DNA of 64,000 bases, from assembly GCA_937910685.1 (NCBI GenBank), contig CALEMP010000250.1:18668-82667 (forward strand), in the 5' to 3' direction. The stretch is from an uncultured bacterium (lineage in GTDB: Bacteria; Planctomycetota; UBA1135; GCA-002686595). Both the position numbers and the translations under genes were made by a program. Below the pieces are notes generated by a model. It was not told the DNA's origin and did no database searches. It saw nothing but the letters and a program-made list of their open reading frames with translations. Positions 42,359-51,708 of this stretch are shown here, one piece after another. Position 1 is the first letter of the stretch, and every line of letters begins with the position of its first letter.

Positions 42359-43699
42359 ATGTACTCAGAACTCGCAGATAACGCCACTCAAACTCAAACC
42401 AGTACGGCCTTAGCCGACATGATCCGGGGCTGGCTTTCAACCGACTCATTCCTGCTCACCACCGACCTGCTGATTGAGAATTGGCAGTGGATTGGGTTGC
42501 TGACCCTGCTGGGAATTGCCGTTGTGCTGGAGCGCATCACGACGGCCGTATTCCGCAAGATGGCCAAGGATCTGACCCGCAGTAGTGGAGTCCGTCAGGC
42601 CTCCACGCAGCTGGACAAGTTTGTGCGCCCCTTTGGGATCCTCGTCACCTGGTGGATTTTCCTAGCGATCTATCCAGTTCTAGACGTTAACAACAAGACC
42701 CTCTCGGGGATTATCGACCTGGGTGGTGGCTTGATCGTTGCCTTTGCCGGGATCGTAGCGACTTGGAGATTTGTCGATGTCTTCTGTGATTTCTTGAAAG
42801 CAAGGGCGGCGCTTTCGGAGAACAAGTTCGACGACATGCTGGTGCCTCTGCTTCGGCGGACCCTAAAGATCTTCGTGATCGTAATCGGTGTGGCGTATTT
42901 TTCCTCGCGCGTCACCGAAGACTTCTACAAGGTCATCGCTGGCCTTTCGATCGGTAGTGCAGTTCTGCTGTTTGCGTTCAAGGACAGCCTGGAGAACGTC
43001 TTCGGCACCTTCACGGTGCTCATGGATCAGCCATTCCAGCTTGGCGACTGGATTACAGTTGGCGCGGTGGACGGAACGGTAGAGAGGGTTGGCTTTCGCT
43101 CCACCCGCGTGCGGACATTCTACAACTCGGTCATCACCGTCCCCAACCGGGACTTCATCAGCGCCACAGTGGATAACTGGGGCGCTCGCCGATACCGACG
43201 TATCAAGCAAACCTTGGGTCTGACTTATGATACGCCACCGGAGAAAGTCGAAGCCTTCTGCGAAGGCATCCGGGAGTTGATTCGTCAGCACCCCTACACG
43301 CGTAAGGACTACTTCCATGTGTACTTCACCGGGTTTGGGGCATCCTCTCTCGATGTATTGGTCTACTGCTTCGTTGAAGTGAAAGACTGGTCCATGGAGC
43401 TGCGCGAGAAACACCGCCTCTTCGCAGATATCTTGCGGCTCGCGGAACAACTCGGGGTCCAGTTCGCCTTCCCCACCACCAGTTTGCACGTGGTCAAGCC
43501 GGAGGATTTGGAGCATCCCAATCGACCCGCAACTGCCCAAGCAGGGGCCGCCATGGGTAAGGAGCTCGGACTGAAAATCGCCCGGGCCACCATGGACCCC
43601 TATGGCGAGGACCTCCCCGGTCCGGTGGTCTTTCAACAACCGAAATCCCCCAGCATCGCCCCAGGTGGCGGCTCTGAAGGGGGCGATGGTGACGGTTAG
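42359..43699 (+). CDS. MscS-family mechanosensitive ion channel
   Basis: 446 residues. Three or more membrane segments are visible: about 42-62 (WIGLLTLLGIAVVLERI), about 85-105 (FGILVTWWIFLAIY) and about 115-140. The pore helix and MscS beta domain follow: LSIGSAVLLFAFKDSLEN, then FQLGDWITVGAVDGTVERVG and the conserved PNRDFISATVDNW. The C-terminal alpha/beta domain is complete, and a glycine/proline-rich tail ends the chain. It probably releases solutes on hypo-osmotic shock. The ATG is preceded by a 66-base gap from the methyltransferase. Confidence 0.92.
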   Translation: MYSELADNATQTQTSTALADMIRGWLSTDSFLLTTDLLIENWQWIGLLTLLGIAVVLERITTAVFRKMAKDLTRSSGVRQASTQLDKFVRPFGILVTWWIFLAIYPVLDVNNKTLSGIIDLGGGLIVAFAGIVATWRFVDVFCDFLKARAALSENKFDDMLVPLLRRTLKIFVIVIGVAYFSSRVTEDFYKVIAGLSIGSAVLLFAFKDSLENVFGTFTVLMDQPFQLGDWITVGAVDGTVERVGFRSTRVRTFYNSVITVPNRDFISATVDNWGARRYRRIKQTLGLTYDTPPEKVEAFCEGIRELIRQHPYTRKDYFHVYFTGFGASSLDVLVYCFVEVKDWSMELREKHRLFADILRLAEQLGVQFAFPTTSLHVVKPEDLEHPNRPATAQAGAAMGKELGLKIARATMDPYGEDLPGPVVFQQPKSPSIAPGGGSEGGDGDG

Positions 43700-43701
43700 G
43701 A

Positions 43702-43878
43702 CTGAAGAATCTCTTATTAGTTATTGGCTTGGATCAGGATGGTGTGTGGGCTGAAGCCACGCCCTTCGACCTGCTGGGGCAACCTCGCCACGCGGAGGAT
43801 TCCACCTCACCAGATACGGGAGAGGGCAACTCCCCCATCACCGACATGGGAGCCTTTGAGGTCCCCGGCCGCGACTAG
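43702..43878 (+). pseudogene. C-terminal remnant of a secreted beta-helix-type protein
   Basis: The frame reads FDLLGQPRHAEDSTSPDTG, then NSPITDMGAFEVPGRD and a stop. That is the typical end of planctomycete choice-of-anchor/right-handed beta-helix proteins (…GQPR…PDTG…DMGAFE). No start codon, signal peptide or helix repeats precede it; the frame runs into the end of the mechanosensitive-channel gene. It is therefore a truncated relic of a much larger gene. Identification rests on the motif only. Confidence 0.6.
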
Positions 43879-43935
43879 GGTCGAGGAAGACCTTCCGACT
43901 GTCGCATGAAGCAGACCGGAGAGTTTCTTCAACTC

Positions 43936-45336
43936 CTAAGCGAGCCAGGCACTCATCACACGACCGGAAACATCGGTCAGGCGATAGTCACGGCCCTGGA
44001 ATCGGAAGGTCATGCGCTCGTGCTCGATCCCCATGAGGTGCAACATCGTCGCGTGCAGATCGTGAACATGAACCGGGTCCTTGACCGCGGCGTAGCCCAG
44101 CTCGTCCGTCCCCCCGTAGGACATGCCGCCCTTGATGCCGCCGCCTGCCATCCAAGAGGAGAAGCCCTTGATGTGGTGGTCGCGCCCATCGCCTTGGCCC
44201 ATAGGAGTCCTTCCAAACTCGCCTCCCCAGAGGACCAAGGTGTCTTCGAGCATACCGCGTCGGTCGAGGTCGGTGAGAAGCGCGCCCGTGGCCTGGTCGA
44301 CCTCCTTGGCTGTGATCTCCATGCTTCGCTTCACGCCACCATGGTGGTCCCAACCACGGTGGTAGAGCTGGATGAAGCGCACTCCTCGCTCTGCGAGCCT
44401 GCGCGCCAAGAGGCAGTTTGCGGCGTAGGTCCCGTCGCTGCCGCGAGTGCCATAGAGCTCGAAGGTTTCCTCGGTCTCATCCGACAGATCCACAAGGTCC
44501 GGGACGCTTGTCTGCATGCGGTAGGCCAGTTCGTACTGGGCAAGGCGCGTGTCGATCTCCGGATCCGGGGCCCGCTCGTTCTCCTTGGTGTTCAGACGCG
44601 CAATTGCGTCAACCAGGCGACGCTGTCCCTCGAGCGCCCCCGCATCAGGGCTCGAGACATAGTGGACGGGCTCGCCCTGACTCTTGAGGTGAACGCCCTG
44701 GTGTCGTCCCGGCAAGAACCCTGCGCTCCACTGGCGCGCTGCAATCGGCTGGCTTTGACCACCCTTACCCACCGAAGTGAGAACCACGTAGCCCGGCAGA
44801 TCCTCGGTGTCGACGCCCAGACCCCAAGTTGCCCAGGAGCCCATGCTCGGTCTGCCTGAAAGACCCGAGCCCGTGTTCATCATCGTATGGGCCGGGTCGT
44901 GGTTGATGTCATCCGTATGCATCGAGCGCACGATGCAGAGTTTGTCCGCGTGCCCGCCGATCTTCGGGAAGAGCGTGCAAATGTGTTGGCCAGATTCGCC
45001 GTAGTGAGCAAAGGGGTGTTGGGGGCCAAAGCACTTGAGCGCCGCACCTTGAAGCTGGGCGAGTTGCTGTCCCTTCGTGAAGGACTCAGGCATGGGCTCG
45101 CCGTGCAGCCGCGCGAGCTCTGGCTTGTAATCGAAGGTCTCAAGGTGTGACGGGCCGCCCGCCATGCAGAGGTGGATCACGCGTCGCGCACGGGGCAAGT
45201 GGTGCAACGAGCCGAGGCTCCCGCCGGAGGCCGCCAGGGCGTCGCGCCCCATGATCGAGGAGAGCGCCCCGGTGAGGACCCCTGCGCCAGCTTGACCGAA
45301 GAATCCGCGGCGGGTGATGAAGTTGGCGGGGTTCAT
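43936..45336 (-). CDS. Tat-exported DUF1501 protein
   Basis: 466 residues. The N-terminus MNPANFITRRGFFGQAGAG is a twin-arginine signal. The rest matches DUF1501, an alkaline-phosphatase-superfamily fold: HLCMAGGPSHLETFDYKPEL at the first metal/nucleophile strand, HAHTMMNTGS-like AHTMMNTGSGLSGRPSMG, DHHGGVK, and GGEFGRTPMGQGDGRDHHIKGF near the end. Such proteins are abundant in planctomycetes and are usually paired with PSD1-type proteins; they are candidate sulfatase- or phosphatase-like enzymes, but this is not established. Its ATG overlaps the PSD1 stop by one base (TGATG), so the two are translated together. Confidence 0.93.
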   Translation of the reverse strand: MNPANFITRRGFFGQAGAGVLTGALSSIMGRDALAASGGSLGSLHHLPRARRVIHLCMAGGPSHLETFDYKPELARLHGEPMPESFTKGQQLAQLQGAALKCFGPQHPFAHYGESGQHICTLFPKIGGHADKLCIVRSMHTDDINHDPAHTMMNTGSGLSGRPSMGSWATWGLGVDTEDLPGYVVLTSVGKGGQSQPIAARQWSAGFLPGRHQGVHLKSQGEPVHYVSSPDAGALEGQRRLVDAIARLNTKENERAPDPEIDTRLAQYELAYRMQTSVPDLVDLSDETEETFELYGTRGSDGTYAANCLLARRLAERGVRFIQLYHRGWDHHGGVKRSMEITAKEVDQATGALLTDLDRRGMLEDTLVLWGGEFGRTPMGQGDGRDHHIKGFSSWMAGGGIKGGMSYGGTDELGYAAVKDPVHVHDLHATMLHLMGIEHERMTFRFQGRDYRLTDVSGRVMSAWLA

Positions 45337-48300
45337 CAGCTCCTCGTCACCGTCTCGTGGAGATTCAGGACGAGGCGTGCGACCTGAGTCCAGGCGGCCA
45401 ACTCCGCAGTCGAAAGGTCAGCGGGGACAGGACGCTCCCCCTTTGAAAGGAGGGCACTCCCTGCCGCGTCGTCAGTGGAGAAGCGCGCGCGTTCGTCGGC
45501 CAGAAGGGACAGGGCCTCCTTGAGCTCACCTGCGTTCGCAGGCCGCGCAAGTACACGCTGCCAGATGTGATGCACCCCTTGCTCGTCGGACTCGTCAGCT
45601 AAGGCTCGCGCCGGCTCCTCGGCAAGAGTGCGGGCTGCCTCGACAAAGGTAGGGTCGTTCAGGAGAACCAACGCTTGCTGTGGCGTGTTCGAACGGTTGC
45701 GTCGGGCGCACGACTCCTCCCGCGAGGGAGCGTCGAAGGCGTCCATGGCCGGGTGGAGGAATGTGCGGCACCAAAAGGTGTAAAGCCCACGCCGATAGAG
45801 ATCATCGCCCTGCTGCCAAGTTCTCATAGGGAAATTGAGCTCACGCCAGTGGCCGGCTGGCTGGTAAGGCTTCACGCTCTTGCCTCCGATGGTCGAGGTC
45901 ATGAGGCCGCTCGCGGCCAACGCCCCATCACGCAGGAACTCGGCGTCATGGCGCCACCGTCCCTGACGGGCGAGGAGCTCGTTATAGGGATCACGGTCAC
46001 TCAGGTCAGCGCGGGCGCCGGAGCGCTGGCGGTAGGTGTTTGATTCAACGATCGTGCGTACGAGATGTTTCACATTCCAGCCGCTTTCAATGAACTCCGC
46101 GCTCAGCCAGTCGAGCAGCTCCGGGTGAGTCGGGCGCGCCCCCTGGTTCCCGAGATCGTCCGGGGTGCGTGCGATGCCTTCGCCGAAGAGGAGCTTCCAG
46201 ATCCGGTTGGTGAAGGCGCGGGCCACGAGCGGGTTGGCCTCCGAGACGGCCCAGCGCCCGAGATCCAAGCGGTCCGCGCGCTCGGCGCCCAAGACTTCAC
46301 CCTGGGGCAGAAAGGCCGGGACTCCCGGGAGGACCACCTCGCCGCTGTCGTCCATCCAGTTCCCACGGGGCAGGACCTTCACCTCGCGCGGCTTGACGGA
46401 AACCGTAGCGAGCATCTCCGGCAAGGAATCCTTAAAGGATGTGTGAGCGACCTCTGCCTCGGCGATCGCGCTGCGCATCACGCTTAGGGTTGGCGAGATC
46501 TCCCGGTAGTAGGCGCGAAGGAGCTGGGCCTGCTCTTCCGTCCGAGCCTCGGCGTCGGTGAGCACCACGTCCCGTACGGAGCCCAAGGCGCTTCCGAAGG
46601 CAAGCGAGGGGGTGTCTGTCTCAACGCCCGCCTCGTCCCAGTGGGCAAGCCCGCCGAACTGGGTGTAGGCCATCCCGTCCACCGAGCGTCCGGGCCCAAG
46701 CCCAACAAGGGCTGGGTCGACCTCGAGCCGCACCCACTCGCCGAGGACGGGAAGCGCGCCCATTTGCCGGTGCCCGTCCTTGTCGGTGCCGACTCCGCCG
46801 AAGCTAATCTTGTCCTCTCCCCAGACCACGCGGTGCTCCCACGTGCCGTCCACGTGGAACTGGAGCATCAACTGCTTGGGCGGGTTCGCAGGGTCCAGGT
46901 GAACCCAGGCGTAGAAGCGGTCGCCCTCCGTCAGCGCAATGCGCTTGTCCGCGAAGTGGAAGAAGTGCTGGACGATCGCGCCGCCTGTCTGCCGGCGCGA
47001 GCGTTCACCAGAGCGCACAGGCGCCCCGTCCGCTTCTCCGACGAAGGTCCAAGCGCCTTCCGTCTTGCCGCCGTTGGATTGGACATCGTCCACCCACGCG
47101 ACGGAGTTACGGATGCCGTCGTCCGCCTCGGAGGCCGCCCCTAACTCCCAAGTGGCCTGCTCTAGGGTGAGCTCCGGGTCGTCCCGGTCGAGCTCACCCT
47201 TCAAGCGTTCGGCCCTGGCGAAGAGGCCGGCAAGCTCGATCTCCTGCTCGGGGGAGGCCACCCTCATCTGGGGCGGAACGGAGCCGACCCCTGCAAAGAC
47301 GCCGACCTCATCGATGTCTGCAAAGTAGGCGGAGAGCCGGTAGAAATCCTTCGTCGCGTAGGGATCGAACTTGTGGTCGTGGCACTCTGCGCATCCCACG
47401 GTCGACCCGAGCCAGACGGTGGAGAAGTTGCGCACACGGTCGGCGGCGTACTTGAGAAGGTACTCCTTCGCTTGTGATCCGCCCTCGAAAGTCACCATGT
47501 TCAGCCGGTTGTAACCCGCCGCCACCCTGTTGGACATGGTGGGCTCATCGTAGAGGTCACCACCAAGTTGATCGAGGGTGAACTCGTTGAAGGGCTTGTT
47601 CTCGTTGAAGGAACGGATCACATAGTCCCGATAAGGCCACATGCCCCACTCTTGGTCGCCGTGGTATCCGACGGTGTCTGCGTAACGCACGAGATCGAGC
47701 CAATGCTGGGCCATGCGCTCGCCATAGTGTGGAGAGCCGAGCAGTTCGTCGATGTAGGCGGCCTCATCGAACGTTCCGCCGACGAAGTCCGCCACAGCGT
47801 CAGGGTCTGCGGGAAGGCCCGTGAGATCAACGGAGAGTCGGCGCGCGAGGGTACGGGTGTCGGCAGCTGGCGAAGGCACAGTGCCCTCGGCTTCAAGGCG
47901 CGCGAGTACAAAGCGGTCGATGGGGTTCCGCACCCACGCCTCGTGCTGAACCGCGGGGGGCTCGGGGCGCGTCGGCCGACTCCACGCCCAATGCCCCTCG
48001 TACTCTGCTCCCTCGGCGATCCAACGCCGGATCGTCTCGATCTCTTCCGACTCCAAGCTGTGCCTGAACTCAGTGGGCGGCATCCTAAACTCGGGATCCT
48101 CATCGGTGATACGCAGGAAGAGCTCGCTCTTCAAGGGTTCGCCGGGAGTGATCACATAGGCCTCGCCCCGCAGCGAGAAGAGTTCCTCCTCCAGGTCGAG
48201 GCGCAGCTTGGCCTTGCGCTTGTTCGTGTCGGGTCCGTGGCACTCGAAGCAGTTGTTCGAGAGGATCGGACGCACATCACGATCGAAACTCACCGGGGGA

Positions 48301-48353
48301 TCCCCGGTGGGCGTCATGGCTAAGAGCAAAAAGAGTGCGTGAAACGGTTCCAT
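45336..48353 (-). CDS. PSD1 protein: planctomycete cytochrome c, DUF1549, DUF1553
   Basis: 1005 residues from the ATG at 48353, which has a GGAG site about 10 bases upstream; an upstream frame adds 42 residues without signal character. After a signal peptide, the haem motif NNCFECHGPD (C35, C38, H39) marks the planctomycete cytochrome C domain. DUF1549 follows (about 130-340), then a LamG/concanavalin-like beta domain (about 380-600). DUF1553 ends the chain (about 690-960), with RAFTNRIWKLLFGEGI. These proteins probably take part in extracellular carbohydrate breakdown or redox chemistry with the downstream DUF1501 partner; the precise reaction is unknown. Confidence 0.94.
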   Translation of the reverse strand: MEPFHALFLLLAMTPTGDPPVSFDRDVRPILSNNCFECHGPDTNKRKAKLRLDLEEELFSLRGEAYVITPGEPLKSELFLRITDEDPEFRMPPTEFRHSLESEEIETIRRWIAEGAEYEGHWAWSRPTRPEPPAVQHEAWVRNPIDRFVLARLEAEGTVPSPAADTRTLARRLSVDLTGLPADPDAVADFVGGTFDEAAYIDELLGSPHYGERMAQHWLDLVRYADTVGYHGDQEWGMWPYRDYVIRSFNENKPFNEFTLDQLGGDLYDEPTMSNRVAAGYNRLNMVTFEGGSQAKEYLLKYAADRVRNFSTVWLGSTVGCAECHDHKFDPYATKDFYRLSAYFADIDEVGVFAGVGSVPPQMRVASPEQEIELAGLFARAERLKGELDRDDPELTLEQATWELGAASEADDGIRNSVAWVDDVQSNGGKTEGAWTFVGEADGAPVRSGERSRRQTGGAIVQHFFHFADKRIALTEGDRFYAWVHLDPANPPKQLMLQFHVDGTWEHRVVWGEDKISFGGVGTDKDGHRQMGALPVLGEWVRLEVDPALVGLGPGRSVDGMAYTQFGGLAHWDEAGVETDTPSLAFGSALGSVRDVVLTDAEARTEEQAQLLRAYYREISPTLSVMRSAIAEAEVAHTSFKDSLPEMLATVSVKPREVKVLPRGNWMDDSGEVVLPGVPAFLPQGEVLGAERADRLDLGRWAVSEANPLVARAFTNRIWKLLFGEGIARTPDDLGNQGARPTHPELLDWLSAEFIESGWNVKHLVRTIVESNTYRQRSGARADLSDRDPYNELLARQGRWRHDAEFLRDGALAASGLMTSTIGGKSVKPYQPAGHWRELNFPMRTWQQGDDLYRRGLYTFWCRTFLHPAMDAFDAPSREESCARRNRSNTPQQALVLLNDPTFVEAARTLAEEPARALADESDEQGVHHIWQRVLARPANAGELKEALSLLADERARFSTDDAAGSALLSKGERPVPADLSTAELAAWTQVARLVLNLHETVTRS

Positions 48354-48502
48354 GGGAGAACTCCGAGTCATCATCATAGCACCCAAGCACCGGAGTGCCG
48401 GCAGGCCGACGAGATCCATGGGGATCGTCCGCGCGAACTGCTCCGAGGAGCACGAGAGCGTCCTTACAAAGCGCCCCATCCGGGAGCTGCCCTAAGAGAG
48501 TG

Positions 48503-48526
48503 GACTGGGGCACCTCCGGCCCAGTC
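48503..48526 (-). terminator. Probable terminator of the nuo operon
   Basis: GACTGGG (48503-48509) and CCCAGTC (48520-48526) form a seven-base stem around a ten-base loop, 15 bases beyond the nuoN stop. It is reasonably placed to end the nuo transcript. Confidence 0.5.
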
Positions 48527-48540
48527 ATGAAGCCCTCTCC

Positions 48541-50067
48541 CTAGGTGAGCAAGTCCATGCTCGACTTTGCCCAGGAGAGCAAGGGCGAGAAGAAGAGTCC
48601 GTACCAGACGGTCAGGAAAGCCATCACTATCAGGAAAACCGCCATGGGCAGTTGGGGCGCGGGCGTGGGCGCATCCGATTCCTCAAGGAACAGGGTGCGC
48701 ACCACACGCATGTAGTAATAAAGGCTGATCACGGAGTTGAGTCCCAAGCAAACCGCCAACCAACCGAGCTGCATTCCCTCGGCAGGAGACATGGCCGCAT
48801 AGAGCAACTGCAACTTGCCCGTGAAACCCACCATCGGGGGGATGCCAGTCAAGCTCACCAAGAAGATCACCATGGGCACGGTGATCATCGGCGCCTTGGG
48901 GCCCATGCCGCGCAGGGATTCCAGGGTCTCGCGGCCAGTGACTCCGCTGAAGTACAGCAAGAAGCCAAAGGCGCCCAGGTTCATGAAGTAGTAGGCCGCC
49001 AGGTAGAACATGGATGCCTCCATGCCGGCCTGGGTCATGGCTGCAATTCCCACCAACACATAACCCGCGTGGGCTACGGAGGAATAGGCCAACATTCGCT
49101 TGAGGCTGGTCTGGCGCAAGGCCGCCAAGTTGCCGAGAGTCATGGTCAGCGCCGCCACGAGGGCCAACACCATGCCAATCTCGTGGCGATAGGCTGCCAC
49201 CAATTCACCCACGTCGGGGGCCACGAAGAGCACACCGAAGAAGCGCATGAGTGCGCCGAAACCGCCCGCCTTGGAGGCGACCGCAAGGAAGGTAGTCACC
49301 GGAGTGGGCGAGCCCTCATAAACATCCGGTGCCCAGAAGTGGAATGGGGCAGCAGAGATCTTGTACGAGAATCCGCCAAGGATCAGGATCATGGCGAGGG
49401 CGATCATGCCCGGACTTTGCTCAAGGGCAATAGCCAAGCTCCGAGCGACTCCTTCGCCAACGGGGTCCACCGCCAGGGCCCCGGACATGACCCGCAGGTC
49501 AAGGGTGCCGGTTGCCGCGTAGAGCAAACTGATGCCAAACACCATCACACCCGCTGACAATCCCCCGAAGACCACGTACTTCATAGAGGCTTCCGCAGAG
49601 CGCTTCTCGCCCTTGTGGAAACCCGCCAAGCTGTAGCTCGCGAGGCTGGCCAATTCCAGGCCCAGCACCAGCAACAGCAGGTTGTAGGTGCTCACCATGA
49701 AGAAGATGCCGATCGCAGCGCTGACCAACAGGAAGTAGTACTCGCCAATACGATGACGGCGCTCGCGGCGGTCAAGCATCACAAACGCAATGCAAACGAT
49801 CGTCGCGGCACAGGTGAAGAGCTTGAAGAACCCTCCGAAGTTGTCGATGGCAACCAAGGCGAAAGCCGTGTCCTGGGTCCCGTGGGCCCCGATCAACTGC
49901 AGCGCTGCTGCGCCGAGGCCAATCATTCCGATGGCCCCCAGGCGCCAGGAATCGCGCTCTTTCCAGATGAGATCCATCATCAGGATCACAAGCGCGGTGG
50001 CCACGAGAGTCAGCTCGGGACTCAGTAGGCTAAGGCCATGAAGGTGAAGATCTTGGAGGGCAAACAT
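48541..50067 (-). CDS. nuoN: NADH-quinone oxidoreductase subunit N
   Basis: 508 residues, one of three antiporter-like membrane subunits of complex I. Fourteen or so transmembrane helices are evident from start to end. The proton-antiporter core shows KISAAPFHFWAPDVYEGSP and a following TLGNLAALRQTSLKRMLAYSSV segment with the key lysines. It pumps protons as part of the membrane arm. It is the last gene of the operon and starts 25 bases after the nuoM stop. The length and order are as in other bacteria. Confidence 0.96.
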   Translation of the reverse strand: MFALQDLHLHGLSLLSPELTLVATALVILMMDLIWKERDSWRLGAIGMIGLGAAALQLIGAHGTQDTAFALVAIDNFGGFFKLFTCAATIVCIAFVMLDRRERRHRIGEYYFLLVSAAIGIFFMVSTYNLLLLVLGLELASLASYSLAGFHKGEKRSAEASMKYVVFGGLSAGVMVFGISLLYAATGTLDLRVMSGALAVDPVGEGVARSLAIALEQSPGMIALAMILILGGFSYKISAAPFHFWAPDVYEGSPTPVTTFLAVASKAGGFGALMRFFGVLFVAPDVGELVAAYRHEIGMVLALVAALTMTLGNLAALRQTSLKRMLAYSSVAHAGYVLVGIAAMTQAGMEASMFYLAAYYFMNLGAFGFLLYFSGVTGRETLESLRGMGPKAPMITVPMVIFLVSLTGIPPMVGFTGKLQLLYAAMSPAEGMQLGWLAVCLGLNSVISLYYYMRVVRTLFLEESDAPTPAPQLPMAVFLIVMAFLTVWYGLFFSPLLSWAKSSMDLLT

Positions 50068-50092
50068 CGGATGGAATTCGGGTCGAGAAAAA

Positions 50093-51667
50093 TCAGCCGG
50101 CGAAAGTGAGGATCTGCATCAAGTCACTGACACTGACTTCCATCCAGTCCAGGATGTACCAAGGGAAAATGCCAAGCACGATGCAAAGGACCAGCAGGGG
50201 CGCCAAGCTGAACACTTCGCGCGCACTGATGTCCTTGAAGTCCGCGTACTTTTCGTTGAGCGTTCCAAGGAACACACGCTGCAGGGCCCACAAGATGTAG
50301 GCGGCAGTCATCACAATGCCGATGGTGGCGATCAGTGTCAGCCACTGGAACGGGCCCCACATCCAGCCAGAAGCAATCGCCTCGTCAGTCCAACCAACTT
50401 GGGACTGGAAGGCACCGACCATAGTCAGCGCTTCGGACACAAAGCCCGCCATTCCAGGTAGTCCCAGGGAAGCAAAGAACGCGATGGTTGCCATGGCCCA
50501 GTAGCGAGGCATGGGTTGAGCCAAGCCGCCAAAGCCATTTAGGTCCCGGTGATGCGCCCGGTCATAAACCACGCCCACCACGAGGAAGCACGCGGCCGAG
50601 CTGATGCCGTGGGTGAACATCTGCAGAGCTGCACCGTTCATGCCCCACTCGGTCAAAGCGGCCATGCCAAGCAGCACAAAACCCATGTGACTGACCGAGC
50701 TATAGGCCACCATCTTCTTGAAGTCGCTTTGGCCCAGGGCCACATAGGCCCCATAGACAATGGCGATCACTCCGAGGAGACCCAGCACATAGGCGAACTC
50801 CTGGAACGCATCCGGCACAATCGGGAAGCAGCCGCGCAAGAGGCCATAGCCTCCGAGCTTCAACAGGATGCCCGCCAGAATCACGGAGATCGGCGTGGGA
50901 GCCTGAACGTGAGCGTCCGGGAGCCACGTGTGGAACGGGAAGGCCGGAATCTTGATCGCAAAGGCAATAAAGAGGAACCAGAACACCCAGGTGGTGAAGC
51001 TCATGCCCAACAGCGCCGGGCCGGTGAAGCCACCCGCCTTGCCGATAGCCACCAACTCGGGAATCGAGAAGGTGCCCGCGTCCAAGCGCAGAGCAATCAC
51101 AGCGATCAGCATCAGCACTGAACCAGCCAGTGTGTAGAGGAAGAACTTGATGGCCGCGTATTCGCGCTGGGGACCTCCCCAGATGCCGATCAAGAAGTAC
51201 ATGGGCAGCAGCATGATCTCCCAGTACACGTAGAACAGGAAGAAGTCCAAGCTGACGAATACGCCCAGGACCCCCAGTTCAAGCAGCAGCAGCAAGACGA
51301 AGTACGCCTTAGACAGGCGCGGTACGGTCTCACTGGCTGGCACAGCGATGAAGAACAAGATCGTGGTCAACCACAGCAGGGGCATGGACAAACCGTCCAC
51401 TCCCACCGAGTAGTTAATGCCAAGAGCCTTGATCCACTCGAAGTGCTGGACCATCTGGTAGCCACTGACTGTCTTGTCAAACGTACCGAAGTACATCTGA
51501 GTTGCGAGAACCAGAGGGATAAAGGTGAAGACCCCCGCCGTGATTTTGATGGCACGGAGGTTCGACGCCGGCAGCAGGAGGACCACGCACATGCCGATCA
51601 ACGGCAGGAAGGTGAGCCAACTCAGCAGAGTCGAGAGGTTGTCAGGGTTGGTGTTGAGTAGGTCCAT
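50093..51667 (-). CDS. nuoM: NADH-quinone oxidoreductase subunit M
   Basis: 524 residues with about 14 transmembrane helices. The antiporter core appears as IPAFPFHTWLPDAHVQAPTP with the conserved Lys/Glu-containing segments, and SDFKKMVAYSSVSHMGF on the next discontinuous helix. The N-terminal PLIGMCVVLLLPASN stretch and the EIMLLPMYFLIGIWGG helix are typical of NuoM. It is the second proton-pumping subunit of complex I. It lies 41 bases downstream of nuoL. Confidence 0.97.
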   Translation of the reverse strand: MDLLNTNPDNLSTLLSWLTFLPLIGMCVVLLLPASNLRAIKITAGVFTFIPLVLATQMYFGTFDKTVSGYQMVQHFEWIKALGINYSVGVDGLSMPLLWLTTILFFIAVPASETVPRLSKAYFVLLLLLELGVLGVFVSLDFFLFYVYWEIMLLPMYFLIGIWGGPQREYAAIKFFLYTLAGSVLMLIAVIALRLDAGTFSIPELVAIGKAGGFTGPALLGMSFTTWVFWFLFIAFAIKIPAFPFHTWLPDAHVQAPTPISVILAGILLKLGGYGLLRGCFPIVPDAFQEFAYVLGLLGVIAIVYGAYVALGQSDFKKMVAYSSVSHMGFVLLGMAALTEWGMNGAALQMFTHGISSAACFLVVGVVYDRAHHRDLNGFGGLAQPMPRYWAMATIAFFASLGLPGMAGFVSEALTMVGAFQSQVGWTDEAIASGWMWGPFQWLTLIATIGIVMTAAYILWALQRVFLGTLNEKYADFKDISAREVFSLAPLLVLCIVLGIFPWYILDWMEVSVSDLMQILTFAG

Positions 51668-51708
51668 GGCTATTGGCCTTGGAGGAGGTGCTCAGGGGTG
51701 AGCGGGGA

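Noticed and set aside
43906..44859. 317-codon plus-strand frame
   Set aside because: Antisense to the DUF1501 gene; no motif or signal.
48652..49557. 301-codon plus-strand frame rich in His and Gln
   Set aside because: Antisense to nuoN; composition is that of a complement of a membrane-protein gene.
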